64,000 nt of DNA from Clostridia bacterium (GTDB lineage Bacteria; Bacillota; Clostridia; Oscillospirales; Acutalibacteraceae). Numbering within the stretch: the stretch's first letter is position 1; each line of letters begins with the position of its first letter. The notes beneath the pieces were generated by a model, which was given only the letters and a program-made list of their open reading frames with translations, was not told the origin of the DNA and did not search any database. Below, piece after piece: positions 35,376-45,923 of this stretch. A program made the position numbers and the translations under genes. The stretch is from the NCBI GenBank assembly GCA_017430535.1, contig JAFRMR010000027.1, positions 1 through 64,000 of the forward strand. The letters are read 5' to 3'.

Positions 35376-36746
35376 ATGAATAACTTTTACTGCGCAAAAG
35401 AAAACGGTAAGCTGAATTACCTGCATACCGCTTTCACAGGCTTCGGCTTTATGGCCGTTCAGATTGCCTGGATTATCTACAACGCCCGCGTTCCCCTTAT
35501 CCTTAAGGAAAACGCCACCATCGCAAACCTTGCCTGGTCCGGCACCGCCGTAGGCATCATAATGGTTATTGATAACATCTTCGGCGTTGTGTTCCAGCCC
35601 CTTTTCGGCAGAATTTCAGACCGTACGCACACCCGCTTCGGCAAGCGCACACCCTTCCTGATGTACGGCATCCCTCTTTGCGCCCTTCTTTTCATATTCA
35701 TACCGAGAATCCAGACTTTGGGCATACTTATGCTGGATATTATCGTATTCAACTTCATTATGTCCACCTGGCGCTCTCCGGTTGTTGCCCTGATGCCGGA
35801 CTTCACCCCCTCCGAAATAAGAGGCGAAGGTAACGCGGTTATCAACATCATGGGCGGCGTAGGCGTTGTGCTGGGCACCGTTTCCGGCTCCATAATCAAG
35901 CTTTTCCTCCCCAACGCCACTGAGGAAGCCATAAGAAAAGATGTATTCATCCTCGGTGCCGTTGTAATGGTTATCTGCCTTATGGTTGTTCTGTTTGTGG
36001 TAAGAGAACCGGATAACAGAATCTCCAAGGCGGAAGCCGCGCAGCTTCAGGCGGATTTTGAAAAGAGCAAGGCCTCCGGCGAAAAGAAAGATGCGGTTGC
36101 AAAGCTCTCAAAGGGTGAAAAAGTCAGCCTTATCTTTATGCTCATAGCCCTGTTCTTCAATTCCAACGCCACGGATTCAATACAGACCTATTTCACCACC
36201 TTTGCAAAATACGAGCTTGATTTCACGGAATCAAACGCTTCCCTTATAATCACCCTGTTTGCGGCGGCCACCGTTATCGGCGCAATCCCCGCAGGCAAGC
36301 TTGGCCAGAAATTCGGCAGAAAGAAGACCATAATGACCGGCTGGATCGGAGCCCTGGCCTTCTTCCTGATTTTCTTCATCACAAGATGGATGCCCCTGCT
36401 CTATATCGCAATTGTTGCCGGCGGCATTCTCATCGCTTTCGTTACAATCAACACCCTGCCCCTTGTGCTTGAAATCGGCGGCCTTGAAAGAGTGGGCACC
36501 TTCACCGGTTACTACTACACCGCCACCTTCTCCGCCTCCATCGTGGGCCCCGTGCTTGTGGGCGGCATGTTTGACCTTACCAAGGTCTTCTCCTCCACGG
36601 GAGAGGTCAATTACTGGTCCCTGTTCTTCTACGCCCCCGTCTGCTTCGCCCTTGCCCTGCTGTGCATGAGCAGAGTAAAGCACGGCGAAACCCAGACCAT
36701 TTCCGAAGAAATGATAGCGGAAATCCGCGACGAAAACGAGGATTAA
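35376..36746 (+). CDS. MFS transporter, SLC45/GPH-like sugar porter
   Basis: 456 residues, 12 predicted membrane segments. The first cytoplasmic loop (GRISDRTHTRFGKRTPF) and the sixth-to-seventh loop rich in Lys/Glu fit the SLC45-like/GPH-related MFS group, which moves sucrose or other disaccharides with protons. No glycosidase or regulator is directly adjacent, so the substrate stays open. Monocistronic: own promoter and terminator. Confidence 0.87.
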   Translation: MNNFYCAKENGKLNYLHTAFTGFGFMAVQIAWIIYNARVPLILKENATIANLAWSGTAVGIIMVIDNIFGVVFQPLFGRISDRTHTRFGKRTPFLMYGIPLCALLFIFIPRIQTLGILMLDIIVFNFIMSTWRSPVVALMPDFTPSEIRGEGNAVINIMGGVGVVLGTVSGSIIKLFLPNATEEAIRKDVFILGAVVMVICLMVVLFVVREPDNRISKAEAAQLQADFEKSKASGEKKDAVAKLSKGEKVSLIFMLIALFFNSNATDSIQTYFTTFAKYELDFTESNASLIITLFAAATVIGAIPAGKLGQKFGRKKTIMTGWIGALAFFLIFFITRWMPLLYIAIVAGGILIAFVTINTLPLVLEIGGLERVGTFTGYYYTATFSASIVGPVLVGGMFDLTKVFSSTGEVNYWSLFFYAPVCFALALLCMSRVKHGETQTISEEMIAEIRDENED

Positions 36747-36769
36747 CTGACTGAAAACCATTGAACCCG

Positions 36770-36806
36770 GAGCTGCGCCGATTTGTGCGCAGCTCTTTTA
36801 TTTTAT
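36770..36806 (+). terminator. Terminator of the MFS gene
   Basis: GAGCTGCGC (36770-36778), 8-nt loop, GCGCAGCTC (36787-36795), then TTTTATTTT. Confidence 0.85.
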
Positions 36807-36823
36807 AAAATTTTTCTTTTCCC

Positions 36824-36852
36824 TTGATTGTTACGGCAATTTTATATATAAT
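36824..36852 (+). promoter_or_regulatory. gltX promoter
   Basis: TTGATT (36824-36829), 17-bp spacer, TATAAT (36847-36852), 48 bp before the ATG. The leader is too short for a T-box riboswitch. Confidence 0.7.
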
Positions 36853-36900
36853 ACTCTTTAATATAATGGATTATTGTGTCCGGACTGAAGGAGATTTTCA

Positions 36901-38568
36901 ATGGACTTTGAAAAACTTGCGGATTTATTATTCCCCGAGATAGATAAAACCCCCGATTATTATGAGAAGCTTTACCCTGCCCGCAATCTGCCCGAGGGGG
37001 CCCGGGTTACCCGTTTTGCTCCGTCGCCTACCGGCTACCTTCACATAGGCGGCCTTTTCGGCGCCCTGGTAGACGTGCTCACCGCAAAGGTTTCCGGGGG
37101 TATATCATACCTGAGGATTGAAGATACGGATAAAAAGAGAGAAATTGAGGACGGCGTTTCCGGCATAACAAACGGTCTTAAAGCCTTCGGCGTTGAGTTT
37201 GACGAAGGCGTTACGGGTTTCGGTACCGAAACGGGAAATTACGGCCCCTACACTCAGAGCCAAAGGGTTGAGATTTACCGGACCGTTGCCAAATCCCTGG
37301 TAAAACAGGGCCTTGCCTACCCCTGCTTCTGCACTTCTGAGGAGCTTGACTCAATCCGCGAAGAGCAGGAAGCCGGCGGCGCGGATATCAGAGGATATTT
37401 CGGCAAATGGGCAAAGTGCCGCAGCCTTTCTTATGAAGAGATTGAAAAGAATATTGCCGGGGGCAAAAGCTGGGTGCTCCGCTTCTGCTCCGACGGCAGC
37501 GAGGATAAACGGATTGCCTTTGAGGATATGATAAGGGGCAAAATTGAAATGCCCGAAAACATTATTGATGAGGTTCTGCTCAAATCCGACGGCATACCCA
37601 CCTACCATTTTGCCCACTGCTGCGATGACCACTTTATGGGCACCACCCATGTTATCAGGGGTGAAGAATGGATTTCATCCGTGCCCAAGCACATAGCCCT
37701 TTTCAGAGCCTGCGGCTACAGGGTACCAAAATACGCCCATACCCCTCAGGTGCTGAAGCTGGATGATGAAACGGGAGATAAACGCAAGCTCTCCAAGCGC
37801 AAGGACCCGGAGGCCGCTGTTTCCTACTTTGTGGAGGAAGGTTTCCCCAAAGAGAGCCTCATTGAGTATCTGCTCACCATAATAAGCTCCGGTTTTGAGG
37901 ACTGGAGGCGGGCCAACCCCGGCGTGCCGGCAATGGATTACCCCTTCAACCTCAAAAAGATGAGCTCCAGCGGCTGCCTGTTTGACCTGGTAAAGCTTAC
38001 GGATGTAAGCAAAAATGTTATTTCCCTTATGAAGGCGGATAAGGTTTATGCCTGCGTTGCTCAGTGGGCTCAGAGTTATAATAAGGATTTTTATGCCGTT
38101 CTCTGCGCGGACCCGGCCCGCTCCGCCGCAATTCTTAATATAGACAGGGAAAACCCCAAACCCCGCAAAGATATTGCAAAGTGGAGCGAGGTTAAGGATT
38201 ACATCTCCTACTTCTTCCCGGAATACTATGAGAGCGATTTCACCCTGCCGGAGAATATAAACCCTGCGGATGCCGCCGCAATTGCGGAAAAATACGCCGG
38301 TGTTTTTGACCTTAACGATGATAAAGATACCTGGTTCAGCCGCATAAAGGATTTGTGCGCTCCCCTGGGCTTTACCCCAAATGTAAAAGAATACAAAGCG
38401 GACCCCTCCGCTTTCAAGGGCCATGTGGGGGATGTTTCCACCGTAATACGCATAGCGCTTACCTCAAGAAAGAACACCCCGGATTTATACTCAATTATGA
38501 GCATTCTGGGCACTGATGAAATAAAAGCAAGGCTGGCCTGCGCCGCCGCCTGCTGGGCGAAAGGATGA
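36901..38568 (+). CDS. gltX: Glutamate--tRNA ligase
   Basis: 555 residues, class I aminoacyl-tRNA synthetase charging tRNA-Glu. HIGH motif in [25 protein letters not shown] equivalent in [12 protein letters not shown], and a C-terminal anticodon-binding helical domain. An N-terminal extension of about 30 residues precedes the Rossmann fold and the protein is longer than most bacterial GluRS (about 470-490). Followed directly by glnS with overlapping ends, an unusual pairing for Firmicutes. Confidence 0.94.
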   Translation: MDFEKLADLLFPEIDKTPDYYEKLYPARNLPEGARVTRFAPSPTGYLHIGGLFGALVDVLTAKVSGGISYLRIEDTDKKREIEDGVSGITNGLKAFGVEFDEGVTGFGTETGNYGPYTQSQRVEIYRTVAKSLVKQGLAYPCFCTSEELDSIREEQEAGGADIRGYFGKWAKCRSLSYEEIEKNIAGGKSWVLRFCSDGSEDKRIAFEDMIRGKIEMPENIIDEVLLKSDGIPTYHFAHCCDDHFMGTTHVIRGEEWISSVPKHIALFRACGYRVPKYAHTPQVLKLDDETGDKRKLSKRKDPEAAVSYFVEEGFPKESLIEYLLTIISSGFEDWRRANPGVPAMDYPFNLKKMSSSGCLFDLVKLTDVSKNVISLMKADKVYACVAQWAQSYNKDFYAVLCADPARSAAILNIDRENPKPRKDIAKWSEVKDYISYFFPEYYESDFTLPENINPADAAAIAEKYAGVFDLNDDKDTWFSRIKDLCAPLGFTPNVKEYKADPSAFKGHVGDVSTVIRIALTSRKNTPDLYSIMSILGTDEIKARLACAAACWAKG

Positions 38569-38573
38569 TTCCC

Positions 38574-40229
38574 TTGGACGAACTTACCAACACTTCCAAT
38601 TTCATACACGATTTTATTGATGAGGACCTTGCCGCCGGCGTAAACAGCCGGGTTCAGACAAGATTCCCCCCGGAGCCCAACGGCTACCTGCATATAGGCC
38701 ACGCAAAGGCAATCTGCATAAATTTCAGCACCGCCGAAAAATACGGCGGCATCTGCAACCTGCGCCTTGACGATACCAACCCCTCAAAGGAAGATACGGA
38801 GTATGTGGATTCCATTAAAGAGGATATCGCCTGGCTGGGGTTCAAATGGAACAAGTGCCTTTACGCCTCGGATTATTTTGATTTTATCTATGACTGCGCA
38901 ATTAAGCTCATAAAGAAGGGCAAGGCCTATGTGTGCGACCTTACGGCAGATGAAATAAGGGAGCACAGAGGCACCCTTACGGAGCCCGGCATCAACAGCC
39001 CTTACAGGGACCGCTCCGTTGAGGAGAACCTGGACCTTTTCAGGCGCATGACCGAGGGCGAGTTCCCCGACGGCGCAAGAACCCTCAGGGCAAAGATAGA
39101 TATGAGCTCCCCCAATATAAATATGAGGGACCCGGTCATCTACCGTATAGCTCATGTGAGCCATCATCAGACCGGGGATAAATGGTGCGTTTACCCCATG
39201 TATGATTTTGCCCATCCCCTCTCCGACGCAAGAGAAAATGTTACATATTCCCTCTGCTCCCTTGAGTTTGAAAACCACAGGCCTCTCTATGACTGGTTCA
39301 TTAAGGAAATCGGCTTTGAAGAGCCGCCCCGCCAGATTGAGTTTGCCCGCCTTAACCTGAATTACTGCGTAACCTCAAAACGCAAGTGCCTTGAGATGGT
39401 AAAAAGCGGCATTGTTGACGGCTGGGATGACCCCAGAATGGTTACCCTGTGCGGTATGAGAAGAAGAGGCTACCCCGCCGCCGCCATCAGGGATTTCATA
39501 GGCAAAATCGGCGTTTCCAAGGCTTACAGCGTGGTTGACTACGGCCTGCTTGAAAGCTGCGTAAGGGATAACCTTAACCTGAACGCCCCCAGAGCCATGG
39601 CCGTGCTCAGACCCCTTAAAGTTGTGATTGATAACTACCCCGAGGGCAAAACCGAGGAAATTGAGGTTGAAAACCTGCCCGGCTGCCCCGAAAAGGGAAC
39701 AAGAAAAATCAAATTCTCCCGTGAAATATATGTGGAGCAGGAAGACTTTATGGCAGAACCCGTAAAGAAGTACTTCCGCCTTTATCCCGGCAACGAGGTA
39801 CGCCTCAAGAGCGCCTACTATGTAACCTGCACCGGCTATGATACGGATGAAAACGGCAATGTTACCTGCGTTCACTGCACCTATGACCCGGAAACCAGGG
39901 GCGGAGATTCCCCGGACGGCAGAAAGGTGAAAGGCACCCTGCACTGGGTAAGCGCCGCAGGCTCCGTGCCCTGCGAGGTACGGCTCTATGACCGACTTTT
40001 CAATACGGAAAACCCCGCCGGGGATGAAGAGGTCAACTACCTTGACAACCTGAATCCGGATTCTCTGCAGATTCTTACCGGCTGCCTTATTGAGGAAGGC
40101 CTCGGGGATGTAAAACCCGGCGACACCTTCCAGTTTATGCGCCAGGGTTACTTCTGCGCCGATAAGAATTCGGCCCCCGGCAGCATTATCTTCAACCGCA
40201 CCGTGGCTCTTAACAGTTCCTGGAAATAA
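38574..40229 (+). CDS. glnS: Glutamine--tRNA ligase
   Basis: About 551 residues. Charges tRNA-Gln directly. HIGH motif in [35 protein letters not shown]-like [11 protein letters not shown], then two beta-barrel anticodon domains. An ATG at 38565 overlaps the gltX stop, but AAGGA (38561-38565) is spaced 8 nt from TTG 38574 and overlaps that ATG, so TTG is chosen; [15 protein letters not shown] fits the family N-terminus. Most Firmicutes lack GlnRS and use GatCAB; genes for that are not seen here. Confidence 0.94.
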   Translation: MDELTNTSNFIHDFIDEDLAAGVNSRVQTRFPPEPNGYLHIGHAKAICINFSTAEKYGGICNLRLDDTNPSKEDTEYVDSIKEDIAWLGFKWNKCLYASDYFDFIYDCAIKLIKKGKAYVCDLTADEIREHRGTLTEPGINSPYRDRSVEENLDLFRRMTEGEFPDGARTLRAKIDMSSPNINMRDPVIYRIAHVSHHQTGDKWCVYPMYDFAHPLSDARENVTYSLCSLEFENHRPLYDWFIKEIGFEEPPRQIEFARLNLNYCVTSKRKCLEMVKSGIVDGWDDPRMVTLCGMRRRGYPAAAIRDFIGKIGVSKAYSVVDYGLLESCVRDNLNLNAPRAMAVLRPLKVVIDNYPEGKTEEIEVENLPGCPEKGTRKIKFSREIYVEQEDFMAEPVKKYFRLYPGNEVRLKSAYYVTCTGYDTDENGNVTCVHCTYDPETRGGDSPDGRKVKGTLHWVSAAGSVPCEVRLYDRLFNTENPAGDEEVNYLDNLNPDSLQILTGCLIEEGLGDVKPGDTFQFMRQGYFCADKNSAPGSIIFNRTVALNSSWK

Positions 40230-40256
40230 ACCAATCTGAGTAAAGAAGGTTTTTAT

Positions 40257-41018
40257 ATGAAAGTTGTTTACAGAGTGGTAAATGCCGTTTTAGGCGCCCT
40301 TGTTTTCGTGGCCTCTTTCTTTCTGGACTTTTTCTATGTAAGAATCGGCACCGGCGAAAATCTGAAAGAGGTTATTGAAACCATATCAAAGGATAAGACC
40401 TCCGGCGTTGCCATTGCAGAGACCTTTTCAATCAAGCGTTTTATAGATATTTATAACGGCAAGGATTCTCTTTCCGCCCTTTTGAAGTTTGACCACGATA
40501 AATCCTTCCTGTGGCCCAAGGAGTTCTATTCTCTTAATACCCGCCTTATCATCTTCCTTGCGGCCTTTGCCCTTGTGCTTGCAGCGGGCCTGTTCATTAT
40601 CATCTGGTCCTGCTGCTCGGCAAAGCGCATCCCCGTGCTTGCCGCGGGCATACTGGGCATTGCCCTTGTGGTTACAATGATCTGCACCCTTAACTCCGTG
40701 AGCAAAGATTTGTATGAGGGCAAGGTAAATGTTATTGACTATGTGATTGACAGCCTGCTTGGCGAGGGAATTGTATCAATGCTGCTGGGCTCCACGGTCA
40801 CCGCCGCCCTGGTATTTTACATCACCCTTGCCGGGGTACAGAACGGCCTGCTGTTCATCTTTATAGGCGTTGTAATCTGGACCGCAATCTACTACCTTGT
40901 TGAGTGGGGAGACCCCAAGGCAAAGGAAGAGAAGGAGCGCGCCCTTGCCGAAAAGGCAGAGAAAAAGCGCCTTAAAGCGGAAAAGAAATCCGGCAAAAAA
41001 GCAAAAGCAGAATCATAA
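40257..41018 (+). CDS. Polytopic membrane protein of unknown function
   Basis: 253 residues. I do not recognise a family. About five membrane segments: one at the N-terminus (LGALVFVASFFLDFFYV), a polar loop (about 35-95), then four more between about 100 and 220 (IIFLAAFALVLAAGLFIIIW; IPVLAAGILGIALVVTMIC; and so on). It ends in a highly charged Lys/Glu/Ala coiled tail (about 222-253). It lies 27 bp after glnS and may be in the same transcript. Confidence 0.75.
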   Translation: MKVVYRVVNAVLGALVFVASFFLDFFYVRIGTGENLKEVIETISKDKTSGVAIAETFSIKRFIDIYNGKDSLSALLKFDHDKSFLWPKEFYSLNTRLIIFLAAFALVLAAGLFIIIWSCCSAKRIPVLAAGILGIALVVTMICTLNSVSKDLYEGKVNVIDYVIDSLLGEGIVSMLLGSTVTAALVFYITLAGVQNGLLFIFIGVVIWTAIYYLVEWGDPKAKEEKERALAEKAEKKRLKAEKKSGKKAKAES

Positions 41019-41093
41019 ATTTCCGGCGGATTGCGGCTGAGGCTTCGGGTTTCGGCTGAAATCCGCTTTATTTATACCCGAAAGGACAGCTAT

Positions 41094-42923
41094 ATGAAAC
41101 AGATTGATTTTTACAATGTCTCCTTTTCCGGCTTCTGGAAAAACAGGCAGGATATCAACAGGCTGGTAACCGTAACTGCTGTTTATGACAGATTCAGCGA
41201 AACCGGCAGGTTTGAGGCCCTTAAATGCCGGTGGAAAGAGGGCATGCCCAACAAGCCCCATATTTTCTGGGATTCGGATGTTGCCAAGTGGATTGAATCC
41301 GTTGCATATATCCTCAGAAATACTCCGGATGAAAAGCTTGAGGCTGAGGCCGACGCCGCCATTGACGATTACTGCGCCAACCAGTGGGATGACGGCTACT
41401 GCAACAGCTATTTCACCGCCGTTGAGCCGGAAATGCGCTTTAAGGTAAGGGACTGGCACGAGCTTTACTGCGCCGGCCATATGGCGGAGGCCGCCGTTGC
41501 CTATTTTGAGGCAACTGGCAAGGATAAGCTGCTGAAAACCATTGAAAAATATATGGACTATATAAACCTGCGCTTCTTTGTTGAGGATTCCGCAGAGTTC
41601 AGCACCCCGGGCCACGAAGAAATTGAGCTTGCCCTCATAAAGCTTTACCGCTGCACGGGCAAAGAAAAATACCTTGATATGTGCCGCCGCTTCATTGAAG
41701 CAAGGGGCACAAGCGAAAAGGACCTTAAAGGCAAGCGGGACTGGGTGGATAATTACTACTGCCAGAGCGATAAACCGGTGCGTGAGCTGGGGGAGGCAAA
41801 AGGCCACAGCGTAAGGGCAATGTACCTTTACTGCGGTATGGCGGACCTGGCCCTTGAAACCGGGGATAAGTCTCTTTACGATGCCTGCCGCACCCTTTTT
41901 GATTCCGCCGTTAACAGGCGTATGTATGTTACCGGCGGCATCGGCTCCGCAAGCCACGGCGAGCAGTTCGGCAACGATTACTTCCTGCCCAACGATACCG
42001 CCTACTCCGAAACCTGCGCTTCCATAGCCCTTGCCCTTTTTACCCGCAGGATGAGCCTTATTGAGGCGGATTCCGCTTATGCGGACGCGGCGGAAAGAGC
42101 CATTTACAACTGCTGCCTTGCCGGGGTTTCTCTTAAAGGCAACAGCTTCTTCTATGTGAATCCCCTTGAAATCAACATAAGCCGCTTTAATTCATATAAG
42201 GAATACTGCAACAGAAACGAACACCTGCTTACACAGAGAGCAGAGGTATTTGACTGCTCCTGCTGCCCGCCGAACCTGACCCGTTTTATTGCATCAATCG
42301 GTGATTTTCTTTACTCCGCAGATGACAGCACCCTTTATGTTCATCAGTACGCCACAAGCGAAACTGAGTATAACGGTATAAAAATCACTCAGGATACCCG
42401 CTACCCCCTCCACGGGGATGTGCGCATAACCGTAAAGGGTATGAAGGGCAGAAAAATCGCCCTGCGCATACCCGGCTGGTGCTCATTTGCCTCCCTTGAC
42501 GGCAGCCAGGTTACGGATACCGTAAAGGGCTATGTTTACAGGGATGTTACCGGTGATGAGCAGGTATTTGACCTTTACCTTGAAATGAAGCCCCGCCTTG
42601 TTGCCGCCAACCCACTTGTGGATGCGGACTGCGGCAGAGTATGCCTTTGCAGAGGTCCCCTGGTTTACTGTGCCGAAAGCGCCCTCAACGGCGGCGTTCT
42701 GCTTAACACCCTGTCAATCAAAACTCCCCTTGAAGCAGGCACAGAATATGACGAAAGCATTTACGGCTATAAAATCACCGCAAAGTGCCTTGAGGACGAA
42801 CCCTTTGACCCCCTCTATAAAGACTATGACGGCACCGCAAAAGAGAGAGAAATCACCTTTCTGCCCTATTACGCCTTCGCCAACAACGGCGAAAGCGATA
42901 TGCTGGTGTGGTTCAGGAGATGA
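41094..42923 (+). CDS. GH127 beta-L-arabinofuranosidase (DUF1680)
   Basis: 609 residues, cytoplasmic. GH127 enzymes release beta-L-arabinofuranose with a Zn-bound cysteine as nucleophile. An (alpha/alpha)6 barrel with HELYCAGHMAEAAVAYFEAT, then the metal/nucleophile cluster VFDCSCCPPNLTRF; a beta-sandwich C-terminal region (about 470-605) follows. Family members range over arabinosides and other furanosides. An upstream open frame begins at 41031, but AAAGGA fits ATG 41094. No signal peptide. Not clustered with arabinose genes here. Confidence 0.92.
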   Translation: MKQIDFYNVSFSGFWKNRQDINRLVTVTAVYDRFSETGRFEALKCRWKEGMPNKPHIFWDSDVAKWIESVAYILRNTPDEKLEAEADAAIDDYCANQWDDGYCNSYFTAVEPEMRFKVRDWHELYCAGHMAEAAVAYFEATGKDKLLKTIEKYMDYINLRFFVEDSAEFSTPGHEEIELALIKLYRCTGKEKYLDMCRRFIEARGTSEKDLKGKRDWVDNYYCQSDKPVRELGEAKGHSVRAMYLYCGMADLALETGDKSLYDACRTLFDSAVNRRMYVTGGIGSASHGEQFGNDYFLPNDTAYSETCASIALALFTRRMSLIEADSAYADAAERAIYNCCLAGVSLKGNSFFYVNPLEINISRFNSYKEYCNRNEHLLTQRAEVFDCSCCPPNLTRFIASIGDFLYSADDSTLYVHQYATSETEYNGIKITQDTRYPLHGDVRITVKGMKGRKIALRIPGWCSFASLDGSQVTDTVKGYVYRDVTGDEQVFDLYLEMKPRLVAANPLVDADCGRVCLCRGPLVYCAESALNGGVLLNTLSIKTPLEAGTEYDESIYGYKITAKCLEDEPFDPLYKDYDGTAKEREITFLPYYAFANNGESDMLVWFRR

Positions 42924-42977
42924 GGGTTAATGCGCAATATAAATAAATGATAAAGTCCCAGTCATATTGCGCTCCTT

Positions 42978-43019
42978 ACTTCTTCCTTGTGACTTCTTCC
43001 TTGTGACTTATTCCTTATA
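42978..43019. repeat. 14-bp (2 x 7) tandem tract
   Basis: ACTTCTTCCTTGTG twice, then ACTTATTCCTTATA, in the gap between GH127 and the antiporter. Period 7, like the tracts at 6309, 9515 and 12309. A GCGCAATAT / ATATTGCGC inverted pair lies just upstream (about 42931-42972). Confidence 0.65.
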
Positions 43020-43048
43020 ACTTATATTACAGAATCGAGAAAACTACT

Positions 43049-44329
43049 ATGTACATTTTATTTTCCATTTCCGTATGTATTGCGGCGGGGCTGCTTGTTT
43101 CCCGTCTGTCCAAAATAGCCGGGCTGCCCTCGGTAACCGCCTACCTTGTGGCGGGCATACTTATCGGCCCCTATTTCCTCGGGCGTTTCGGGGTTGAGGG
43201 CCTGGGCTTTATATCCGCCGAAAATGTTAAGCAGTTTGATATTATCTCCGATGTGGCCCTGGGGTTCATCGCCTTCTCAATAGGCAATGAGTTCCGGCTG
43301 AGCCAGCTTAAAAAAATAGGCGGCAAGGCCACCTTCATCGGCATATTTCAGGCGGTGGTTGCCACCCTTTTTGTGGATGCCGCCCTTATAGGCCTGCACC
43401 TTGTGCTGGGGGATAAGCTGCCCGTATCAATGGCGCTGGTGCTGGGCTCCATAGCCGCCGCCACCGCCCCCGCCGCAACCCTGATGGTTGTTAAGCAGTA
43501 TAAGGCAAAGGGCAAGCTCACGGACCTGCTGCTGCCCATAGTTGCCATTGACGATGCGGTGGGCCTTATGATATTTGCGGTTTCCTTCGGCATAGCCAAG
43601 GCCCTTGAAAACGGAGAATTCAACATAACGGGCATTATAGTTGAGCCCATACTTGAGATTGTGCTCTCCCTGCTGCTGGGCAGCGTTGTGGGTTTTATCT
43701 TTACCCACGCGGAAAAGATGTTCAGCTCCAACTCAAAGCGGCTGAGCCTTTCGCTTATGTTCATTTTCCTGTGCGTTGCACTGTGCCAGCTTAAATTCAC
43801 CGTGGGCGGCGTGAACCTTGGCTTTTCGCCCCTGCTCACCTGCATGATGCTGGGCACAATGTTTTGCAACCTGTGCGATTTTTCGCCGGAGATTATGGAT
43901 AAAACCGACCGCTGGAGCCAGCCGCTGCTGCTGCTTTTCTTCGTGCTCAGCGGTGCGGAGCTGGAGCTTAACGTATTCAAGGACCCGGCGGTTGTGGGCA
44001 TAGGCCTTGCCTATATCATCAGCAGAAGCGCCGGCAAATACGCCGGAGCTTACGCAGGGACAAAGATTACGAAATGCGACAGAAAAACTCAGAAATATCT
44101 CGGCGTAACCCTGTTCCCTCAGGCAGGGGTTGCCCTTGGGATGAGCGTGGCGGTAATGGATTTCGGCACAACCGGGCCGTTAATCAGGAATATAGTGCTG
44201 TTTTCCGTGCTCATTTATGAGCTTGCGGGCCCGGTGATGACCAAAATGGCCCTCACCGCCGCAGGGGATATTACGGCAAAGCCCTCTGCCAAAGAGAGAA
44301 AGAATAAAAAAGCCCCCGCTAAAATTTAG
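43049..44329 (+). CDS. CPA2-type cation:proton antiporter
   Basis: 426 residues, about 12 membrane segments, Na+/H+ exchanger (Kef-like) family, probably swapping K+ or Na+ for H+. Conserved stretches: GLPSVTAYLVAGILIGPYF, AAATAPAATLMVVKQYK, VAIDDAVGLMIFAV (the Asp pair) and SAGKYAGAYAGTK. No C-terminal RCK/TrkA-N domain, so gating as in Kef would need other proteins. mtnN follows after 12 bp. Confidence 0.9.
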   Translation: MYILFSISVCIAAGLLVSRLSKIAGLPSVTAYLVAGILIGPYFLGRFGVEGLGFISAENVKQFDIISDVALGFIAFSIGNEFRLSQLKKIGGKATFIGIFQAVVATLFVDAALIGLHLVLGDKLPVSMALVLGSIAAATAPAATLMVVKQYKAKGKLTDLLLPIVAIDDAVGLMIFAVSFGIAKALENGEFNITGIIVEPILEIVLSLLLGSVVGFIFTHAEKMFSSNSKRLSLSLMFIFLCVALCQLKFTVGGVNLGFSPLLTCMMLGTMFCNLCDFSPEIMDKTDRWSQPLLLLFFVLSGAELELNVFKDPAVVGIGLAYIISRSAGKYAGAYAGTKITKCDRKTQKYLGVTLFPQAGVALGMSVAVMDFGTTGPLIRNIVLFSVLIYELAGPVMTKMALTAAGDITAKPSAKERKNKKAPAKI

Positions 44330-44341
44330 GAGGATAACAAT

Positions 44342-45028
44342 ATGATCGGCATTATAGGCGCAATGAAAATTGAGGTGGAAACCATCCGCTCCATGCTTGA
44401 AAACAAAGAGGAAAAGCAGATAGGCAATGTGCTTTATGTGAAAGGCCTGCTCCGGGGCAGGGAGGTTGTTACCGCCGAGTGCGGCATAGGCAAAGTGGCC
44501 GCCGCAATCTGCGCACAGGCTATGATAATGGAATACGCGCCGGAGTGCATAATCAACACGGGCGTAGGCGGCTCCCTGTGCGATGAGCTGGATGTGTGCG
44601 ATGCCGTAATAGGCGAGCGCCTTGTGCAGCACGATATGGATACCACCCCTCTGGGTGACCCGCCGGGCTATATCAGCGGCCTGGGGATTGTGGAAATCCC
44701 TGCGGATAAAGAGGTGTGCGACAAGCTGAAAACCGCCGCGGAAAAAGCGGGGATAAACAAGGTGATAAAAGGCAAAATCGCCTCCGGGGATCAGTTCATA
44801 GCCGGCAGCGAACAGAAAGATTTTATCAAAAACACCTTCGGCGCCCAGTGCTGCGAAATGGAGGGGGCGGCAATAGCCCAGACCTGCTTCAGCGCAGGCG
44901 TGCCCTTTGCGGTGCTGAGGACCGTCAGCGACAAGGCGGACGGCTCCTCCCATGTGGAGTACAGCGAGTTCCTCCCCGCCGCCGCCGACCTCGCAGCAAA
45001 AACAATAATAAACTTCTGCGAAGGATAA
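44342..45028 (+). CDS. mtnN: 5'-methylthioadenosine/S-adenosylhomocysteine nucleosidase
   Basis: 228 residues. Cleaves adenine from MTA and SAH in the activated methyl cycle. Motifs: IGIIGAMKIEVE, GIGKVAAAICAQ, INTGVGGSL, CCEMEGAAIAQTC and RTVSDKADGSS with the catalytic Asp. Normal length. GGAGG precedes the ATG. Ends in a bidirectional terminator. Confidence 0.95.
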   Translation: MIGIIGAMKIEVETIRSMLENKEEKQIGNVLYVKGLLRGREVVTAECGIGKVAAAICAQAMIMEYAPECIINTGVGGSLCDELDVCDAVIGERLVQHDMDTTPLGDPPGYISGLGIVEIPADKEVCDKLKTAAEKAGINKVIKGKIASGDQFIAGSEQKDFIKNTFGAQCCEMEGAAIAQTCFSAGVPFAVLRTVSDKADGSSHVEYSEFLPAAADLAAKTIINFCEG

Positions 45029-45029
45029 G

Positions 45030-45061
45030 AAAAGGAGCTTGCATTTCTGCAAGCTCCTTTT
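45030..45061. terminator. Bidirectional terminator between convergent genes
   Basis: AAAAGGAGCTTGC, loop ATTTCT, GCAAGCTCCTTTT. It serves mtnN (plus) and the SCP2-like gene (minus). Confidence 0.85.
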
Positions 45062-45065
45062 ATCT

Positions 45066-45878
45066 TTACTGTACGTATCCGCCGACCGTAAGCAGGAATC
45101 CGCCGAACTGGGCGCCGAACTCGGGGCCGCCGTCCATAACGATTCTGCCATTTTTGGTGGCATCAAGCATATCGTCGGTACCCAGCAGAGTGCCGAGGGC
45201 GCTCTTGAATGAATCGAAGCGAAGGGTGAAGAAAGGCATTGCTCTCTTGTATTCGCCTCTGCCTGCCTTGGAGTGGCCGGCCTTGATTCTGATAAATGCG
45301 GATACCTCGGGGTGATCCTGAACCGCAAGGGCGTAAACACGGTCCGGGCTCTTTAAGGTCCACTCGTGAACCTCTTCGTGGCCCTGCTTGTTGAGGGTGC
45401 TTATGCCGCTTGTAAGGAGGTAGAAGAAGCACTTGACCATAAGGCGCTGGGTGTCTTCATCCTCGGGAGCTTCCTTTGCGGTGAGCAGGGAGCTCATCTT
45501 GAGCAGAACCATCATAAAGGAAAGGAAGGTGCCGAAATTTTTGACTATGCCGTGCATTTTGGGCAGGGTCTTCGGGCCTATTGTTCCCTTGAAAAATGCG
45601 TTCATCTGCTCAACGCTCTTGAACTCAAGCTCAACATCGGTATGCTCTTTGTCGCTTACTTTATCTGCGTGAACCTCCCACTCACCGGAGTTGATAACAA
45701 AGTGAGTGGCGTATTTGCCTTCGGGGGCGTCCGGGTCCTTGGCGCTGATCTGAACCACCGCGTGGGTGTTTTCAAACTTTTTGGCAAGGTCCGGCACATC
45801 GGTTGCGATGGTTTTCATAAGCGGAAGAGCGCCGCAAAGAAACAATTTGTTGGTAAACATATCATCTCTTGAAGCCAT
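45066..45878 (-). CDS. Conserved protein, possibly SCP2-like lipid-binding
   Basis: 270 residues, no signal peptide or membrane helix. A stretch at about 50-110 (THFVINSGEWEVHADKVSDK then VELEFKSVEQMNAFFKGTIG) recalls SCP2 sterol-carrier domains, but the match is by eye only. The rest (KQGHEEVHEWTLKSPDRVYA; NGRIVMDGGPEFGAQFGGFL) I do not recognise. An in-frame TTG at 45887 is closer to AAAGGA than normal; the ATG at 45878 has 9-nt spacing and is chosen. It follows the transketolase pair by 45 bp. Confidence 0.6.
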   Translation of the reverse strand: MASRDDMFTNKLFLCGALPLMKTIATDVPDLAKKFENTHAVVQISAKDPDAPEGKYATHFVINSGEWEVHADKVSDKEHTDVELEFKSVEQMNAFFKGTIGPKTLPKMHGIVKNFGTFLSFMMVLLKMSSLLTAKEAPEDEDTQRLMVKCFFYLLTSGISTLNKQGHEEVHEWTLKSPDRVYALAVQDHPEVSAFIRIKAGHSKAGRGEYKRAMPFFTLRFDSFKSALGTLLGTDDMLDATKNGRIVMDGGPEFGAQFGGFLLTVGGYVQ

Positions 45879-45923
45879 AATAATCAATCCTTTCTGTCAA
45901 AGCATCAATGCTCTTCCGGTTTA

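Noticed and set aside
36747-36900. T-box riboswitch ahead of gltX
   Set aside because: The leader after the -10 box is only about 48 nt and lacks the T-box sequence or a terminator/antiterminator pair.
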